Source: Alysiella sp. (GTDB lineage Bacteria; Pseudomonadota; Gammaproteobacteria; Burkholderiales; Neisseriaceae). Taken from it: DNA of 15,125 nucleotides. A program made the translations under genes and the position numbers. Within the stretch, counting starts at the first letter, position 1. Each line of letters starts with the position of its first letter. The stretch covers positions 1-15,125 of the forward strand of contig NZ_JAUNEC010000043.1 in the NCBI RefSeq assembly GCF_030525755.1, written 5' to 3'. Of this stretch, positions 14,052 through 15,125 are shown piece by piece. The notes beneath the pieces are model-generated. The model saw only the letters and a program-made list of their open reading frames with translations, did no database searches and was not told where the DNA came from.

Positions 14052-14924
14052 TTACGTTTCCAACTCTACGCCCAAACGTTCCATCAAATCAGCAAAAGTG
14101 TCCGCGCTGTCAAAATGCAGCACAATTTTACCTTTTTTGCGGTCGCGCGTTTTGATTTCGGCAGACACACCCAGTTGTTCAATCAAGGTTTCCGTCAAGC
14201 GATTGATATCAGGGTCAAGACGTTTAATGGGCGTATCTTTTTTACCTTGCAAGAGATTTTGACTGCGACGTTCAGTTTCTCTCACCGACCAGCCGTTTTT
14301 AACGGTTTTTTGTGCCAAATCAATTTGTTCAGCAACAGGTAAACTCAATAAAGCACGTGCATGTCCCATTTCCAAATGGCGTTTAAATAGCATATCTTGT
14401 ACGGGTTCAGGCAGCTTTAATAAACGCAAGCTATTGGAAATTGCACTGCGACTGCGCCCTACCGCTTCGGCAACGGTGTCATGTGTGAGTTCAAACTCAT
14501 CAATTAAACGGCGCAAACCCTGTGCTTCTTCAATCGGGTTCAAATCTTCTCGCTGAATGTTTTCAATCAAACCCATTGCCATTGCAGTTTTATCGTTGAT
14601 TTGTTTAATAACAGCTGGAATTTCACTTAAACCCGCCAACTGTGCTGCACGCCAACGGCGTTCTCCTGCAATGAGTTCATAGCTACCCAATCTATATTCA
14701 CGCACAATAATCGGCTGAATTACACCCTGTGCTTTAATGGATTCAGCAAGTTCTTGTAGCGCTTCATCGTCCATCTGAATTCGTGGCTGAAAACGACCTT
14801 GACGTACGCTAGTTATGGCAATGGTACTCAAACGGTCGCCACTTATGTCATTTAGGCTGCCTGAAATGCTGATAAGTGCATCTAAACCTTTACCCAATCC
14901 ACTTTTGGTTTTGGCTGCTGACAT
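14052..14924 (-). CDS. parB: Chromosome partitioning protein ParB
   Basis: ParB, the CTP-dependent parS-binding clamp for chromosome segregation, 290 residues. It begins KSGLGKGLDALI (7-18), typical of chromosomal ParB. The CTPase/nuclease-like domain shows QPRIQ, IAGERRWRAAQLAGL (85-99) and the arginine-rich motif ENIQREDLNPIEEA (121-134). The helix-turn-helix THDTVAEAVGRSRSAISNSL (147-166) follows. A C-terminal dimerisation domain ends the protein (KIVLHFDSADTFADLMERLG). AGGA lies about 7 bases before the ATG. A DUS (14854-14865) in the variable linker after the N-terminal tail encodes SGSL. It has its own promoter candidate and is separated from the upstream gene by an intrinsic terminator, so it is not in an obvious parAB operon in this window. 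I found no parS site. Confidence 0.97.
   Translation of the reverse strand: MSAAKTKSGLGKGLDALISISGSLNDISGDRLSTIAITSVRQGRFQPRIQMDDEALQELAESIKAQGVIQPIIVREYRLGSYELIAGERRWRAAQLAGLSEIPAVIKQINDKTAMAMGLIENIQREDLNPIEEAQGLRRLIDEFELTHDTVAEAVGRSRSAISNSLRLLKLPEPVQDMLFKRHLEMGHARALLSLPVAEQIDLAQKTVKNGWSVRETERRSQNLLQGKKDTPIKRLDPDINRLTETLIEQLGVSAEIKTRDRKKGKIVLHFDSADTFADLMERLGVELET
14854..14865 (+). repeat. DUS inside parB
   Basis: Exact AGGCTGCCTGAA on the plus strand. The coding strand gives ISGSLN (residues 20-25), in the linker between the N-terminal tail and the CTPase domain. Confidence 0.9.
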
Positions 14925-14956
14925 ATCTTGTCCTAAATTAAAATGAAAACACCATA

Positions 14957-14986
14957 ATTATACCGTTTTTAGAACAATTCTGTAGG
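14957..14986 (-). promoter_or_regulatory. Putative parB promoter
   Basis: A perfect TATAAT on the minus strand (14962-14957) and a weak -35, CCTACA (14986-14981), with an 18-base spacer. The predicted start near 14950 gives a leader of about 26 bases containing AGGA. The upstream terminator at 15036-15060 implies that parB needs such a promoter. Confidence 0.5.
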
Positions 14987-15035
14987 TGCGTATGATATGT
15001 GCCTGCCTGAAAAATAGGGGAAATGAAACATCAAT

Positions 15036-15060
15036 AAAAAAGGCGGAACAATTTCCACCT
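15036..15060 (-). terminator. Intrinsic terminator upstream of parB
   Basis: The minus strand reads AGGTGGAA, loop ATTG, TTCCGCCT, then a run of T. This is an 8-bp stem with one G-T pair and a 4-base loop, followed by TTTTT. It is the only hairpin here with a classic U-tract that is not built from a DUS. It ends the gene entering from the right edge. Confidence 0.75.
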
Positions 15061-15087
15061 GTTTAACCATCTTTACCGCCAAGATGC

Positions 15088-15125
15088 TCATAAATCCAAA
15101 CTCATTGCAGCCAACGTTAGCCAAC
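15088..15125 (-). CDS. 3' end of an unidentified upstream gene
   Basis: Reading in from the right edge, one minus frame gives WLTLAAMSLDL followed by a TGA stop (15088-15090), 27 bases before the intrinsic terminator. The position of the stop relative to the terminator is what suggests a gene end. A second frame stays open much longer, to about 14970, but it runs through the terminator and looks non-coding. parA would be the usual neighbour, but these few residues do not let me recognise it. Confidence 0.35.
   Translation of the reverse strand, partial: WLTLAAMSLDL

Overview
All recognisable genes in this window lie on the minus strand, so transcription runs from high to low coordinates. The DNA is AT-leaning and carries many copies of the 12-mer AGGCTGCCTGAA (17 exact copies by my count on both strands) plus four copies of AGGCTACCTGAA. 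These are DNA uptake sequences (DUS) of the Neisseriaceae. From memory, the first is the dialect of Simonsiella and close relatives, and the second the Eikenella-type variant. With Neisseria-like FtsA, FtsZ, MurC and lipoyl-domain sequences, this points to a chromosomal segment of a Simonsiella/Alysiella-like member of the Neisseriaceae. I see no phage, IS element, CRISPR array, tRNA or rRNA.

Layout in transcription order. (1) Right edge: the last codons of an unidentified gene and a clear intrinsic terminator, then parB with its own promoter. (2) A small three-helix membrane protein with an uncertain start, tightly coupled to an RluE-type 23S rRNA pseudouridine synthase. (3) argS. (4) The end of the division and cell wall (dcw) cluster: murC, ddl, ftsQ, ftsA, ftsZ, with a likely extra promoter in front of ftsZ. 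argS sits where murG would be expected. (5) A metal/metabolism block: an isochorismatase-family hydrolase, a Zur-like Fur-family repressor and a YeiR/CobW-type G3E GTPase, probably zinc-related. (6) ppk2 with its own promoter, then rmuC. (7) Left edge: the start of a gene encoding a lipoyl domain (pyruvate dehydrogenase E2 or a lipoyl-bearing E3).

MurC and Ddl make and use UDP-MurNAc-peptide precursors. FtsQ, FtsA and FtsZ build the division ring, and ParB acts in chromosome segregation, so the right two thirds is a growth and division region. The genes are largely ordinary. The more notable content is how the DUS elements are used: inverted pairs forming intergenic hairpins, one triple array with two mutually exclusive terminator-like hairpins, DUS copies supplying stop codons, and DUS copies inside genes that repeatedly yield the same short peptides (QAAL, SGSLN, LPE). 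I found no convincing previously undescribed multi-gene system.
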